The position numbers were made by a program, and so were the translations under genes. From contig NZ_AP021879.1 of the NCBI RefSeq assembly GCF_009689005.1, positions 5,551,724-5,615,723 of the forward strand: a stretch of 64,000 nt of DNA. The letters run 5' to 3'. This document shows positions 47,986 through 56,173 of this stretch, piece by piece. Numbering within the stretch: the stretch's first letter is position 1; every line of letters starts with the position of its first letter. Under the pieces are notes generated by a model. That model was given only the letters and a program-made list of their open reading frames with translations. It was not told the DNA's origin and did not search any database. This DNA is from Desulfosarcina ovata subsp. ovata (GTDB lineage Bacteria > Desulfobacterota > Desulfobacteria > Desulfobacterales > Desulfosarcinaceae).

Positions 47986-49290
47986 CAGGGTAACCGCATT
48001 TATAAATTATCCTGCTGCCAGGATCGTCGATAGGTAGTTTTCGTCCCAACCAGCCCTGAGTCGTTTACACTTGATGCTTTTTTTCAGAGATGTTTCCTTT
48101 TTGATCAGGTTTAATGCAATATGCCGTAATACAGCGAAATTATCGGGTGCATTGCCCTTACGAATTCTGGATCCATCTTCATTAAAGGATACATCCAAAA
48201 TCCAATGAAGGCTGTTTTCGATTCCCCAGTGGCTGCGGATGGCGTTTGAATATTTCTCGGCGTTATTGGCGAGGCTGCCAATGTAATAACTCGTCTCATT
48301 CTCGGTTCTGTCGGCAAACCGCCTTTCACGCTCTACCATGCAAATCGTCTCCAGATTCCGCCAGTTTTCTTTTCCCTGAAGCCAAGTGATATCCGATGAT
48401 GTCCAATATTTTCGGATTTCAATTCTACCATGCTCGCCATCAATGGTCTCATGATAACCAAACGCGGCGTCTTTAAATTCATTCTGCTTGAGATCTTGAA
48501 AATACGCTTGGACATCATCGTGTAAATGCCCATGGTTCCCTTTTAAAGAAAGAACGTAGTCTGCTTCTTTTTCAATAATCGTTTCGCAAATTCTTTTCTG
48601 GCATCCCATGGCATCGATGGTCACAATGCAACCCTTGATCTCAAGCATTTTCAGAAGTTCCGGGATGGCAGTAATCTCGTTTGACTTTTCCTCTGTTTTG
48701 ACTTGCCCGAGAACAATCCCATTTGCACACGCCCAGGCGCTGACCATATGGATGGCCGCTTTTCCGTTGCTTTTGTCATGGGACCGGCGCAATGTTTTTC
48801 CGTCAACGGCGATCACCTCTCCTTTTGCTAACTGGCTGATGGCTTTTACCCACTGCATAAAACAGGCTTTGAATTCCTTAGGGTCGATTATGGTGAATAC
48901 CCGTTCAAACGTATCCGCAGATGGAATTCCGTGTGGAAGCTCTAAAAACCGCTTGAACCAGTCATATTTTGCGTGGCCAAATTCGGCGATATGTTCAAAT
49001 CCCTCGGCATTACAAATGACCGCACATATTGCAATTGTGATGATATCGATAAGTTTGTGGCGGCGGTTATACCTCCTATGGTCAGTAAGATTGGCAAAAT
49101 ATTTTGGGATAGATAGACATTTATTCATGTGCCCTCCTATTAAATTATTAATAATTTCAATAGGTAGCACATTTCACAACAAATGTCTAGATATTTTTAA
49201 TTATTTCAATGTGTTATATATGAGTGAGGGATTTCAGCCTGTTTCTGCTGCCATGATCCCGTAGAAACAATTATAAATGCGGTTCCCCTG
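47986..49290 (-). mobile_element. ISAs1-family insertion sequence, complete
   Basis: 1305 bases. Ends CAGGGTAACCGCATTTATAA and its near-complement TTATAAATGCGGTTCCCCTG. Flanked by a perfect 10-base duplication CAGATAGGTT (47976-47985, 49291-49300). One transposase gene. The perfect duplication and intact frame point to a recent insertion. Confidence 0.92.
48007..49128 (-). CDS. ISAs1-family transposase
   Basis: 373 residues from MNKCLSIPKYFANLTDHRRY, with AGGAGG upstream. DDE_Tnp_1-associated N-domain (NRRHKLIDIITIAICAVICN, AEGFEHIAEFGHAKYDW). Catalytic parts: IAVDGKTLRRSHDKSNGKAA (first Asp), CIVTIDAMGCQKRICETIIE (second Asp), and RSHWGIENSLHWILDVSFNE with DGSRIRKGNAPDNFAVLRHI (Glu region). 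These are diagnostic for the ISAs1 group (H-repeat relatives). Apparently intact and so able to act on its own ends and on the three MITEs at 35658, 43399 and 49686. Confidence 0.92.
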   Translation of the reverse strand: MNKCLSIPKYFANLTDHRRYNRRHKLIDIITIAICAVICNAEGFEHIAEFGHAKYDWFKRFLELPHGIPSADTFERVFTIIDPKEFKACFMQWVKAISQLAKGEVIAVDGKTLRRSHDKSNGKAAIHMVSAWACANGIVLGQVKTEEKSNEITAIPELLKMLEIKGCIVTIDAMGCQKRICETIIEKEADYVLSLKGNHGHLHDDVQAYFQDLKQNEFKDAAFGYHETIDGEHGRIEIRKYWTSSDITWLQGKENWRNLETICMVERERRFADRTENETSYYIGSLANNAEKYSNAIRSHWGIENSLHWILDVSFNEDGSRIRKGNAPDNFAVLRHIALNLIKKETSLKKSIKCKRLRAGWDENYLSTILAAG

Positions 49291-49329
49291 CAGATAGGTT
49301 TCTGACCATCAGCCGGAAAGTCAGTACCA

Positions 49330-49557
49330 TTAAAGACACAAACTGCTCATCCGAAATCCTGCCTTGAACCGCTCCAGATCCGAAAAATCGATGTCATGGC
49401 CCTTCAGGATGCCCTGCAGCTTGAGCACCTTTTGGGGCTTGATCTTTTTTTGATACCGCATGAAATCGACAAAATCGGCAATTGATGCCAGGTCCTTTGC
49501 GGAAAGCCCCGCCAGTTTGTTGTAAATGTCGTGTTTGGTAAGCGCGGCCGTGTTCAT
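49330..49557 (-). CDS. small antitoxin-like protein (DUF2281-type)
   Basis: 75 residues: TKHDIYNKLAGLSAKDLASI, ADFVDFMRYQKKIKPQKVLK, LQGILKGHDIDFSDLERFKA. The 'L-x-x-E/D-LASIADFVDFMRYQK' helix followed by a 'GILKG-DIDFSDLE' tail is the usual form of small antitoxins encoded before RelE- or PIN-type toxins. No toxin gene follows; the 3' side is the ISAs1 insertion region. An orphan antitoxin is the best guess. Confidence 0.6.
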   Translation of the reverse strand: MNTAALTKHDIYNKLAGLSAKDLASIADFVDFMRYQKKIKPQKVLKLQGILKGHDIDFSDLERFKAGFRMSSLCL

Positions 49558-49606
49558 TGTCCAACCTCTCTAAAGGGGCTTGGTTCCAACTTCGTCCACT
49601 TACCCC

Positions 49607-49672
49607 CTCGTTCCCACGCTCTGCGTGGGAATGCTTGGCCGTATACGTTCCCACGCAGAGCGTGGGAACGAG
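49607..49672. repeat. CGTTCCCACGC palindromic repeat
   Basis: A perfect 25-base inverted repeat (49607-49631 with 49648-49672), each arm itself containing CCCACGC-TCT-GCGTGGG. The CGTTCCCACGCTCTGCGTGG motif is a widespread dispersed repeat in several bacterial phyla. Confidence 0.8.
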
Positions 49673-49685
49673 AGGTAATATATTG

Positions 49686-49840
49686 CAGGGTAACCGCATT
49701 TGGACTGTTTCCTATTTTTCGCGGTCAAGGACCGCTCCTACACGTTCTTACGATATGGCTGTTTAATGGGTTGCGTTGTAAGAGCTGGCCATGCCTGCGA
49801 CAACTGTTTTCCATGGAGGTTACCAAATGCGGTTACCCTG
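49686..49840. mobile_element. ISAs1-related MITE, copy 3
   Basis: 155 bases, about 90% identical to copy 1 (35658-35811), with the same CAGGGTAACCGCATTTGG ends. Flanks TAATATATTG and CAATATAATG agree at 8 of 10 positions, a decayed 10-base duplication. It lies about 400 bases from the complete ISAs1 element. Confidence 0.85.
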
Positions 49841-49935
49841 CAATATAATGGGCTTAAGCTTGAAAAACAGGACCATTCGGGTTATCCTCGATTTCATCCA
49901 ATTTCTGTCTGTTTCCCAAGTAGAGAGTTCATACC

Positions 49936-50643
49936 ATGAACATTGTTTCTTTCGAACAGGTTTCCAAAAGCTATCGCATGGGCGAGGTGGAGGTAGCCGC
50001 CCTGAGCCAGGTGAGCTTGCGGATTTCTAAAGGCGCCTTTGCGGCGCTCGTGGGGCCTTCGGGCAGCGGAAAAACCACCGCACTCAACCTGATCGGTTGT
50101 CTGGACCTCCCCACCACCGGCGAGGTGATCGTGGCGGGCCAGCCGGTCAGCCGCCTGGATCGTCGCCGGGGCGCACAGTTCCGGGGAAATAAACTGGGGT
50201 TCGTCTTTCAGGACTTCAGTCTCCTGCCGGTGCTCACGGTATTCGAAAATGTGGAGTATCCCCTGCTGATGATTCGCGATATGCCCAAGGCGCAACGCCG
50301 GCCGGCGGTCGAGCGCGTACTGGAGGCGGTCGGCATGGCCGATCAGGCTCGCAAATACCCGGCGCAGCTTTCCGGTGGCCAGAAGCAGCGGGTGGCCATC
50401 GCCCGCGCCCTGGTGGGCAACCCGGAGCTGGTCCTGGCGGACGAACCCACGGCCAATCTGGACGGCGCCACGGCCCAGCGGGTGATGGCCCTAATGAAAC
50501 GCATGCGCGAAGAATTCGGCACCACCTTCGTCTTTTCCACCCACGATCCCCGGATCATGGATCAGGCCGATGTGACTTTCTATCTGGAAGACGGAAGGCT
50601 TCTGGACAAACCACCGGCATACGGGGAGGGTCGCCATGCTTAA
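49936..50643 (+). CDS. ABC transporter ATP-binding protein (MacB/LolD type)
   Basis: 235 residues. Walker A GPSGSGKTTALN (about 37-48), Q-loop VFQDFSLLPVLTVFENVEYP, signature LSGGQKQRVAIARAL, Walker B ELVLADEPTANLDG and H-loop STHDPRIM. The family powers FtsX-type permeases that move lipoproteins, lipids or antibiotics by mechanotransmission. Its end overlaps the permease gene by 8 bases. First of six co-directional genes through 55925 that look like an envelope lipid/lipoprotein export operon. Confidence 0.9.
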   Translation: MNIVSFEQVSKSYRMGEVEVAALSQVSLRISKGAFAALVGPSGSGKTTALNLIGCLDLPTTGEVIVAGQPVSRLDRRRGAQFRGNKLGFVFQDFSLLPVLTVFENVEYPLLMIRDMPKAQRRPAVERVLEAVGMADQARKYPAQLSGGQKQRVAIARALVGNPELVLADEPTANLDGATAQRVMALMKRMREEFGTTFVFSTHDPRIMDQADVTFYLEDGRLLDKPPAYGEGRHA

Positions 50644-51886
50644 AATCCTGAGTCTGGCACTGAAAAACCTGCTGCGGAACAAACGTCGCACATTGCTCAC
50701 CGGCATGCTGATCGTCGTCGGTATTGTGGCGGTGATCGTATTCGCCGGGCTGAGCGAATCCTTCAAGCGGGCCATCGTGGGGCAGATCACCGATTCCATG
50801 CTGAGCCATCTGCAGATCCACCGCAAGGGCTACATGTCCAGTGTGGACAACCTGCCGCTGGACCGCATGCTAACGGCCAAAGCCTATGCGAAACTGTCCG
50901 CCATCCTGATCGAAAACCCCGGGATCGAGGCTTTCTCCCCGCGAATCAAATTCGGCGCCATGCTGAGCAATTACGCCCAGACCACCAATGTGCGGCTCAA
51001 CGGTATCGACCCGCAAAAAGAGCAGGCCACCGCGCCGCTGCTGATTTCGCGCATCCGCGATACCGCCCATGGGGATCTTTTGGTGGCCCCCGGCGAAGTC
51101 CTGCTGCCCGAGGCCCTGGCCAAAGGCATGGGTGTCGGCGCCGGTGATACCGTGGTGCTGGTGGCCAACAACAAGGACGGATCGGTCAACGGAATGACCT
51201 TCAAGGTGGCCGGGCTGGTCGAGAACCTCATGGGGCCGGGCGGCCGGGACGGGTACCTGCATATCGACGATGCCGCCGCCCTGCTGCGCATGGAAACGCG
51301 TGAAATCAGCGAAGTCGCCGTACGGGTGAACGATTTTGACCGGATCGAAGCGGTGGCCGCGGCCTTGCGAGGCATTCTCGACCCCATGACCAACCCGCAG
51401 AACAAACCCATGTTCGAACTGCACACGTGGCAGCAGTTGACGCCGTTTTACAACGTGGTGCGCATGATCAATATCATGACCTTGGGTGTCCGGACGATCC
51501 TGATCGCCGTGGTGCTGATCAGCGTGCTCAACGTGATGATGATGAGTGTCTACGAACGCGTGCGCGAGATTGGCACACTGGCCGCCATGGGCACCCCGCC
51601 GGGACGAATTCTGGGCCTGTTCGTGGCCGAGGGGTTCTGCCTGGGGCTCTTCAGCGCCCTGGCCGGCGCGGTCATCGGTCTGCTGATTCTCTGGATTCTG
51701 AATCTCAAAGGGGTGGCCGTCACCTTCGGCGGCGCCAACCAGGTTTTTACCCTGGCGCCCAGTGTTTCTCCGGGCGAGCTGACGTCGGCCTGTCTCATCG
51801 TTGTGGGCGTTTCGATCCTGGCCAGCCTGCAGCCGGCCGCCAAGGCGTCCAGGCTGGCGCCGGTGGATGCCTTGCGCCATATATAG
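50636..51886 (+). CDS. FtsX/LolE-type ABC permease
   Basis: 416 residues with the MacB-like plan: TM1 about 18-42 (NKRRTLLTGMLIVVGIVAVI), a periplasmic domain of about 230 residues, and three C-terminal helices (about 280-305, 325-355, 375-400), including LISVLNVMMMSVYERVREIG and TLAAMGTPPGRILGLFVAEG, the coupling-helix signature. It should pair with the ATPase just upstream and act on a lipoprotein or lipid substrate. Its TAG stop is at the same time the first three bases of the inverted repeat element at 51884. Confidence 0.9.
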   Translation: MLKILSLALKNLLRNKRRTLLTGMLIVVGIVAVIVFAGLSESFKRAIVGQITDSMLSHLQIHRKGYMSSVDNLPLDRMLTAKAYAKLSAILIENPGIEAFSPRIKFGAMLSNYAQTTNVRLNGIDPQKEQATAPLLISRIRDTAHGDLLVAPGEVLLPEALAKGMGVGAGDTVVLVANNKDGSVNGMTFKVAGLVENLMGPGGRDGYLHIDDAAALLRMETREISEVAVRVNDFDRIEAVAAALRGILDPMTNPQNKPMFELHTWQQLTPFYNVVRMINIMTLGVRTILIAVVLISVLNVMMMSVYERVREIGTLAAMGTPPGRILGLFVAEGFCLGLFSALAGAVIGLLILWILNLKGVAVTFGGANQVFTLAPSVSPGELTSACLIVVGVSILASLQPAAKASRLAPVDALRHI

Positions 51887-52040
51887 TGTCCATCCAGAAA
51901 TGCCCAATTTGCTCGATATCGGCGTTGCGCGAAAAGTTTTATCCTCGGAATATCAACCATATGCCTCCGGTAAAACCCGAGCTAAAATTGGTCGGGCGCC
52001 TTGATCTCGACCAAATTTGCCTATTTCTGGATAGACACTA
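51884..52040. repeat. 157-bp inverted-repeat element (TAGTGTC ends)
   Basis: TAGTGTCCATCCAGAAAT at the left and ATTTCTGGATAGACACTA at the right, with inner CCAATTTG/CAAATTTG-type pairs. It fills most of the space between the permease and LolA-like genes. Its first bases are the permease stop codon. Confidence 0.75.
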
Positions 52041-52059
52041 TCCAATAAGGGAGTTTCCA

Positions 52060-52803
52060 ATGAAAATAGCCTTGAACACGGCGGTGGTCCTGATGCTCTG
52101 CATGCTGGCTGGTGCCGCCTGGGGGGAACCGTTGAGCGGTACCGAGATCCTTGCCCAGGTGGACCAAAACCTCCAGCCAAACGACCTTGAAATGTACCGC
52201 AAAATCATCAACATCGAACCGGACGGCAGCCGGAAGGAGTTCGTGCTCTGGTTCCTCAAAAAGGACCAGGACAAAATCGTGACCCTGTTTGTCTCCCCGG
52301 CCAGTGAGGCGGGGCGTGCCACCCTGCGACTGGGCGACAACATGTGGCTCTACATTCCCAATGTGGGCCGGCCGATCCGCATCACCAGCATGCAGACGAT
52401 TGTGGGCGGCATCTTCAACAACGCCGATATCATGCGGCTGGACTACAGTGTCGAGTACGACGTCACGGCCTTGCAGGAAGACCAGGGCCAGTATCTGCTG
52501 GAGCTGAAAGCCAAGACCGGCGCGGTTGCCTATGACCGGCTGAAGATGTGGGTGCTCAAGGAGGAACGGGTGCCCACGCGCATCGATTGCTTCGCGGCCA
52601 CGGGCATGCTCATCAAAACCCTGCATTTCAAGGAGATCAAGGATATCGGGGACGGTGTCAGGCGCCCGTCGGTGATGGAGACCGACAGCCCGCTGCATAA
52701 GGGGTATCGCTCGGTCATGATTTTTGCTAACCTGAAGAAACGCCGCCTGGCGGATGAAGTTTTTACCCTCAACTACCTGCCCCGGATTAAGGATCTGCGC
52801 TAA
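52060..52803 (+). CDS. LolA-like outer membrane lipoprotein-sorting protein
   Basis: 247 residues from the ATG at 52060 with AAGGGAG 5 bases upstream. Signal peptide about 1-22 (VVLMLCMLAGAAWG). The LolA-like fold: LSGTEILAQVDQNLQPNDLE, VLWFLKKDQDKIVTLFVSPA, LWLYIPN-type block NMWLYIPNVGRPIRITSMQT and VMETDSPLHKGYRSVMIF. Proteins of this COG2834 group occur with MMPL or ABC exporters and probably shuttle lipids or lipoproteins through the periplasm. It lies between the ABC pair and a beta-barrel protein gene, which fits a trans-envelope route. Confidence 0.85.
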   Translation: MKIALNTAVVLMLCMLAGAAWGEPLSGTEILAQVDQNLQPNDLEMYRKIINIEPDGSRKEFVLWFLKKDQDKIVTLFVSPASEAGRATLRLGDNMWLYIPNVGRPIRITSMQTIVGGIFNNADIMRLDYSVEYDVTALQEDQGQYLLELKAKTGAVAYDRLKMWVLKEERVPTRIDCFAATGMLIKTLHFKEIKDIGDGVRRPSVMETDSPLHKGYRSVMIFANLKKRRLADEVFTLNYLPRIKDLR

Positions 52804-54205
52804 CTTGGAATTGTCTATCGACTTTAAGATAGTATTCTTGGACGGCGTTATCGGTCGTCGCAGGACTGCCATACGGATTCCTCCCTCTATCCTTGCGAAA
52901 AACATTATCTCAAAATCGATCTTGGTATTATTGGTGATGGCTGCCTGTTGCGGCACGGTCACCGCCGGTGAGTATGACTTCACCATTCCGGAGGCGCGGC
53001 CGAAACCCTACGAGCTGGGCGCCCGGCTGGAGGCCCGCACCATCTACCATCGGTTCGATGAAACTTCGGCCCGCTATCGCCTGATCCGGTTTCAGGATGA
53101 TCCCGGCAGCGATGCCCACGACTGGCACCTGTCGGCGGAGCTTTCGGGCAGGTTCCGAACCGGTATGCTGCAGGCTGTCTTGCTGACCCATCACGAATTC
53201 GCCGACACGTACACGGAAAACGAATGGATCAACAAGATTTACGAGGGGTACGTGTCGCTGACGCCCACCCCGCACCTGACCCTCGATGCGGGCAAAAAAC
53301 TGGTGCTGTGGGGCAAGGGCTACGCCTGGAACCCGGTCGGCTTTATCAATCCGCCCAAGGATCCCGACGACCCGACCCTGAGCCTGGAGGGGAACACCTT
53401 CGCGGGGGTCGACCTGATCAAGAGCTTCACCACAGGCGGGCTGGCCAACATTGGGTTGACCGCCATGCTGCTGCCGGTCATCGAGGACTGGACCAATGAG
53501 GACTTCGGCGACGACGGCGATCTGAACGCCGCCGTCAAGCTTTACCTGCTCTGGCATGACACCGACCTTGATTTCATCTGCTACGACGGGCCGTCCCAAC
53601 CATTAAGCCTGGGCTTCGATTTTGCCAGGAACCTGGCCGAAAACGTGGAGGTGCATGGTGAGCTGGCCTATCGGCGGGATGTCGCCCACGTCGTCATCGA
53701 CGCGGATGGCCCATCGACCGCGAGCAGGGAAGATCAGGTCAGCTGTCTGATCGGAATGCGCTATCTCAATGCCCGGGACACCACTTTCATTGCCGAATAT
53801 TACCACAACGGCGGCGGATATGACCGCGACGAAATGGAAGCTTTTTTCGCCTACCAGGAGGCGGCCTTCGACCACTGGCAGACCACTGGTGACAGATCTT
53901 CAATGCAACGCGCCGGCCGGCTTGCAGGCCCGGTCTATCAGCAGCGCAATATGGGTAAGGATTACTTCTATCTCAAGATTTCGCAGAAAGAACCGTTCGA
54001 TATTCTCTACTTCACCCCCTGGATAACGTCGATGATCAACCTGCAGGATTTCAGTTTCAACCTTCAGCCCGGCCTGACCTGGACGCCGGTGACCAACCTG
54101 GAACTCAATTGCCGGGTGGGTATTCCCGTGGGCCCGTCACGGACCGAATTCGGTGAGAAGCCGGACAAGTTGCGGCCGGAAGCCTGGGTGCGTTATTACT
54201 TCTGA
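52754..54205 (+). CDS. outer membrane beta-barrel protein (DUF1302/alginate-export-like)
   Basis: 483 residues if ATG 52754 is used, but that start lies inside the LolA-like gene and the first 50 codons cross an 85-base repeat (52826-52910). The native start is unclear; the hydrophobic signal SILVLLVMAACCGTVTAG ends near residue 71. The mature part alternates in barrel fashion: ELGARLEARTIYHRFDETSA, DAGKKLVLWGKGYAWNPVGF (the conserved 'KxxxxWGkGYaWnPv' turn), FIAEYYHNGGGYDRDEMEAF, and ends RPEAWVRYYF with terminal Phe. Likely the outer membrane end of the export system. The insertion of a repeat at its start may have changed or created the translation start. Confidence 0.8.
   Translation: MKFLPSTTCPGLRICANLELSIDFKIVFLDGVIGRRRTAIRIPPSILAKNIISKSILVLLVMAACCGTVTAGEYDFTIPEARPKPYELGARLEARTIYHRFDETSARYRLIRFQDDPGSDAHDWHLSAELSGRFRTGMLQAVLLTHHEFADTYTENEWINKIYEGYVSLTPTPHLTLDAGKKLVLWGKGYAWNPVGFINPPKDPDDPTLSLEGNTFAGVDLIKSFTTGGLANIGLTAMLLPVIEDWTNEDFGDDGDLNAAVKLYLLWHDTDLDFICYDGPSQPLSLGFDFARNLAENVEVHGELAYRRDVAHVVIDADGPSTASREDQVSCLIGMRYLNARDTTFIAEYYHNGGGYDRDEMEAFFAYQEAAFDHWQTTGDRSSMQRAGRLAGPVYQQRNMGKDYFYLKISQKEPFDILYFTPWITSMINLQDFSFNLQPGLTWTPVTNLELNCRVGIPVGPSRTEFGEKPDKLRPEAWVRYYF
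52826..52910. repeat. 85-bp AAGATAATGTTTTTGG-type repeat, inverted copy
   Basis: AAGATAGTATTCTTGGACGG ... GCGAAAAACATTATCT. The same element in the opposite direction is at 63447-63533 (shared GGCGTTATCGGTCGTCG in reverse). It lies in the start region of the beta-barrel gene and keeps the reading frame open. Confidence 0.7.
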
Positions 54206-54216
54206 GGAGCAGCAGA

Positions 54217-55191
54217 ATGGACGAGTCTATTGTTGTCGAGAATCTGGCCAAATCCTTTGAACATGTGGAAGCGGTCGCCGGTGTCGCCTTCAACGTCCGC
54301 GAAGGTGAACTATTCGGTTTCCTCGGCCCCAACGGTGCCGGGAAAACCACCACCATCAACATGCTGACCGGTCTGGCAAGGCCGGATGCGGGAACGATTC
54401 GCATCGGTGGCATTGACTGCACGGCCAACCCCAAGGCGGCCCAGCACCTCGTCGGTGTGGTTCCGGACGAAAGCAACCTCTACCAGGAATTGACCGGTTT
54501 CGATAATCTTTGTTTCTGTGCAGCGCTTTACGGCATGGGCAAAACCGAAAGGCGGGCCCGGGCCCGGGAACTGTTGGATGCTTTTGGTCTGGCCCAGGCG
54601 GCGGATCGCCGCTTCGCCGGCTATTCCAAGGGCATGAAGCGCAAGCTCACCATTGCCGCCGGCATCATACACCGGCCGGCGATCCTTTTCCTGGACGAAC
54701 CCACCACGGGCATCGATGTGGGCAGCGCCAGGCAAGTTCGTCAGCTGATTGCCGATTTGCATCGGGCCGGCACCACCATTTTTCTCACCACGCATTACAT
54801 CGAAGAGGCGGAACGGCTGTGCGGCCGGATTGCATTCATCGTATCCGGCCGGATTGTGCGCATCGACACGGTCGAACGCCTGATCCAGCCGATCAAGGCC
54901 AAACACGTCCTGCAGATTGCCTGCGCAAACATGCCGGACGATGTTCACGCCAGGCTGACCGAGGCTTTTCCCGATCTGGAATTCTCGGTGCCGGTGAATG
55001 GCTTGATCCGCGTGGAAGCAGAACATCCGGTTGGGGTGGGTCCCCTGGTTCGGCTGCTGGAAATGCATTCCGCGGAGGTGCTCGAAGCCAAAAGGGTGCG
55101 TCCGTCCCTTGAGGATATTTTCGTACGCATCACCGGTATCGAGGCGGCGGCCATGCGCAAGGAGAAAGAGCGAAAAGGAGGTGGCCGATGA
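54217..55191 (+). CDS. ABC-2 type transporter ATP-binding protein
   Basis: 324 residues. Walker A GPNGAGKTTTINML, Q-loop VPDESNLYQELTGFDNLCF, signature YSKGMKRKLTIAAGI, Walker B ILFLDEPTTGIDVGSA, H-loop TTHYIEEAERLCGRI. The C-terminal 90 residues form the DUF4162-like extension found in drug and lipid exporters (DrrA/NodI type). Its stop overlaps the permease start (ATGA at 55188). Eleven bases separate it from the beta-barrel gene. Confidence 0.9.
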   Translation: MDESIVVENLAKSFEHVEAVAGVAFNVREGELFGFLGPNGAGKTTTINMLTGLARPDAGTIRIGGIDCTANPKAAQHLVGVVPDESNLYQELTGFDNLCFCAALYGMGKTERRARARELLDAFGLAQAADRRFAGYSKGMKRKLTIAAGIIHRPAILFLDEPTTGIDVGSARQVRQLIADLHRAGTTIFLTTHYIEEAERLCGRIAFIVSGRIVRIDTVERLIQPIKAKHVLQIACANMPDDVHARLTEAFPDLEFSVPVNGLIRVEAEHPVGVGPLVRLLEMHSAEVLEAKRVRPSLEDIFVRITGIEAAAMRKEKERKGGGR

Positions 55192-55925
55192 AAATCTGGA
55201 TCGCATTCTGGAACATTATGCTCAAGGATATGCGGACGTACTACCTGAAGCCGCCCAATGTCAGTTGGGGAATCATTTTCCCGCTGGCGTGGACGGCCAT
55301 GTTCTTCATCAAAACCGGCAGTGGGCTGAAAAGCATCCTCACCCTGCTGCCCGGCGTGGTGGCCGTTTCGATCCTGTTCGGCACCACCTCCATGCTGGCG
55401 GTCACCGTGACGTTCGAGAAAAAGAACCGTTCATTCGAACGGTTGCTAATGGCGCCCATACCGCTTGAACTGTTAATGCTGGCCAAAACCAGCGGCGCGA
55501 TTTTGTTTGGCGTGGCCAATGCCCTGGTGCCGGTGGCCATCGCGGCGTTTCTGGTCAATCTGTCCCAGGCGACCTGGTCGGCATTCTTGCCCGCCGTGGT
55601 GCTGATCGCCGTGGTCTCGACGTTTCTGGGCCTGTTCATCGCCGTGGCGGTCAGCGAGGTCTTCGAGGCGCAGACCTTTTCCAATTTTTTCCGTTTCCCC
55701 ATGATTTTCTTATGCGGGTTGTTCTTCCCCATTGCCAAGCTACCCGTTTTTCTCAAGCCATTATCCTACGCCCTGCCGTTGACTTACGGTGTCGACATCC
55801 TGCGCTGGAGCGTTGCAGGGCAGAACCTTTTTCCACCGGCATTGGATTTTGGCGTTCTGGTGATATTCTGCGCCCTGTTGTTCTGGCTGAGCTTAATCAA
55901 TGTCCGCAAGCGCTGGATTGTTTGA
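55188..55925 (+). CDS. ABC-2 type permease
   Basis: 245 residues with six membrane helices (about 25-45, 58-80, 100-130, 135-165, 170-190, 220-240). SNFFRFPMIFLCGLFFPIAK then LPVFLKPLSYALPLTYGVDI is the ABC-2 signature, as in NodJ/DrrB exporters. With the preceding ATPase it makes a second exporter in the operon. The TGA stop touches the 144-bp repeat that starts at 55925. Confidence 0.88.
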   Translation: MKIWIAFWNIMLKDMRTYYLKPPNVSWGIIFPLAWTAMFFIKTGSGLKSILTLLPGVVAVSILFGTTSMLAVTVTFEKKNRSFERLLMAPIPLELLMLAKTSGAILFGVANALVPVAIAAFLVNLSQATWSAFLPAVVLIAVVSTFLGLFIAVAVSEVFEAQTFSNFFRFPMIFLCGLFFPIAKLPVFLKPLSYALPLTYGVDILRWSVAGQNLFPPALDFGVLVIFCALLFWLSLINVRKRWIV

Positions 55926-56068
55926 GAGCCTGTTTGATAAATCCGTCTAAAGCCCGCTAACGGCGTTGGAAAGTGTCTCAAAATGCTCACATATTACGTA
56001 TATGCTCCGCTTTCGAGCCACTTTCCGCCTTGTTGTCGGGCCTGATCCAGACTTCTCAAACAGGCTCT
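55925..56068. repeat. 144-bp AGAGCCTGTTTGA repeat, copy 2 (inverted)
   Basis: Same length and ends as 43218-43361 but in reverse direction, about 93% identical. It begins on the last base of the ABC-2 permease stop codon. The rest of 56069-56173 holds no gene. Confidence 0.8.
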
Positions 56069-56173
56069 GAGAGGTGCTTTGAAAATCCTGAATCCGGCAA
56101 CCTGACCCTGCGCATTTCCGGTTTCAAACGGTGACCCGATGCCGGTCGGGCCCGGGTCTCCAGAAGATCGTGA

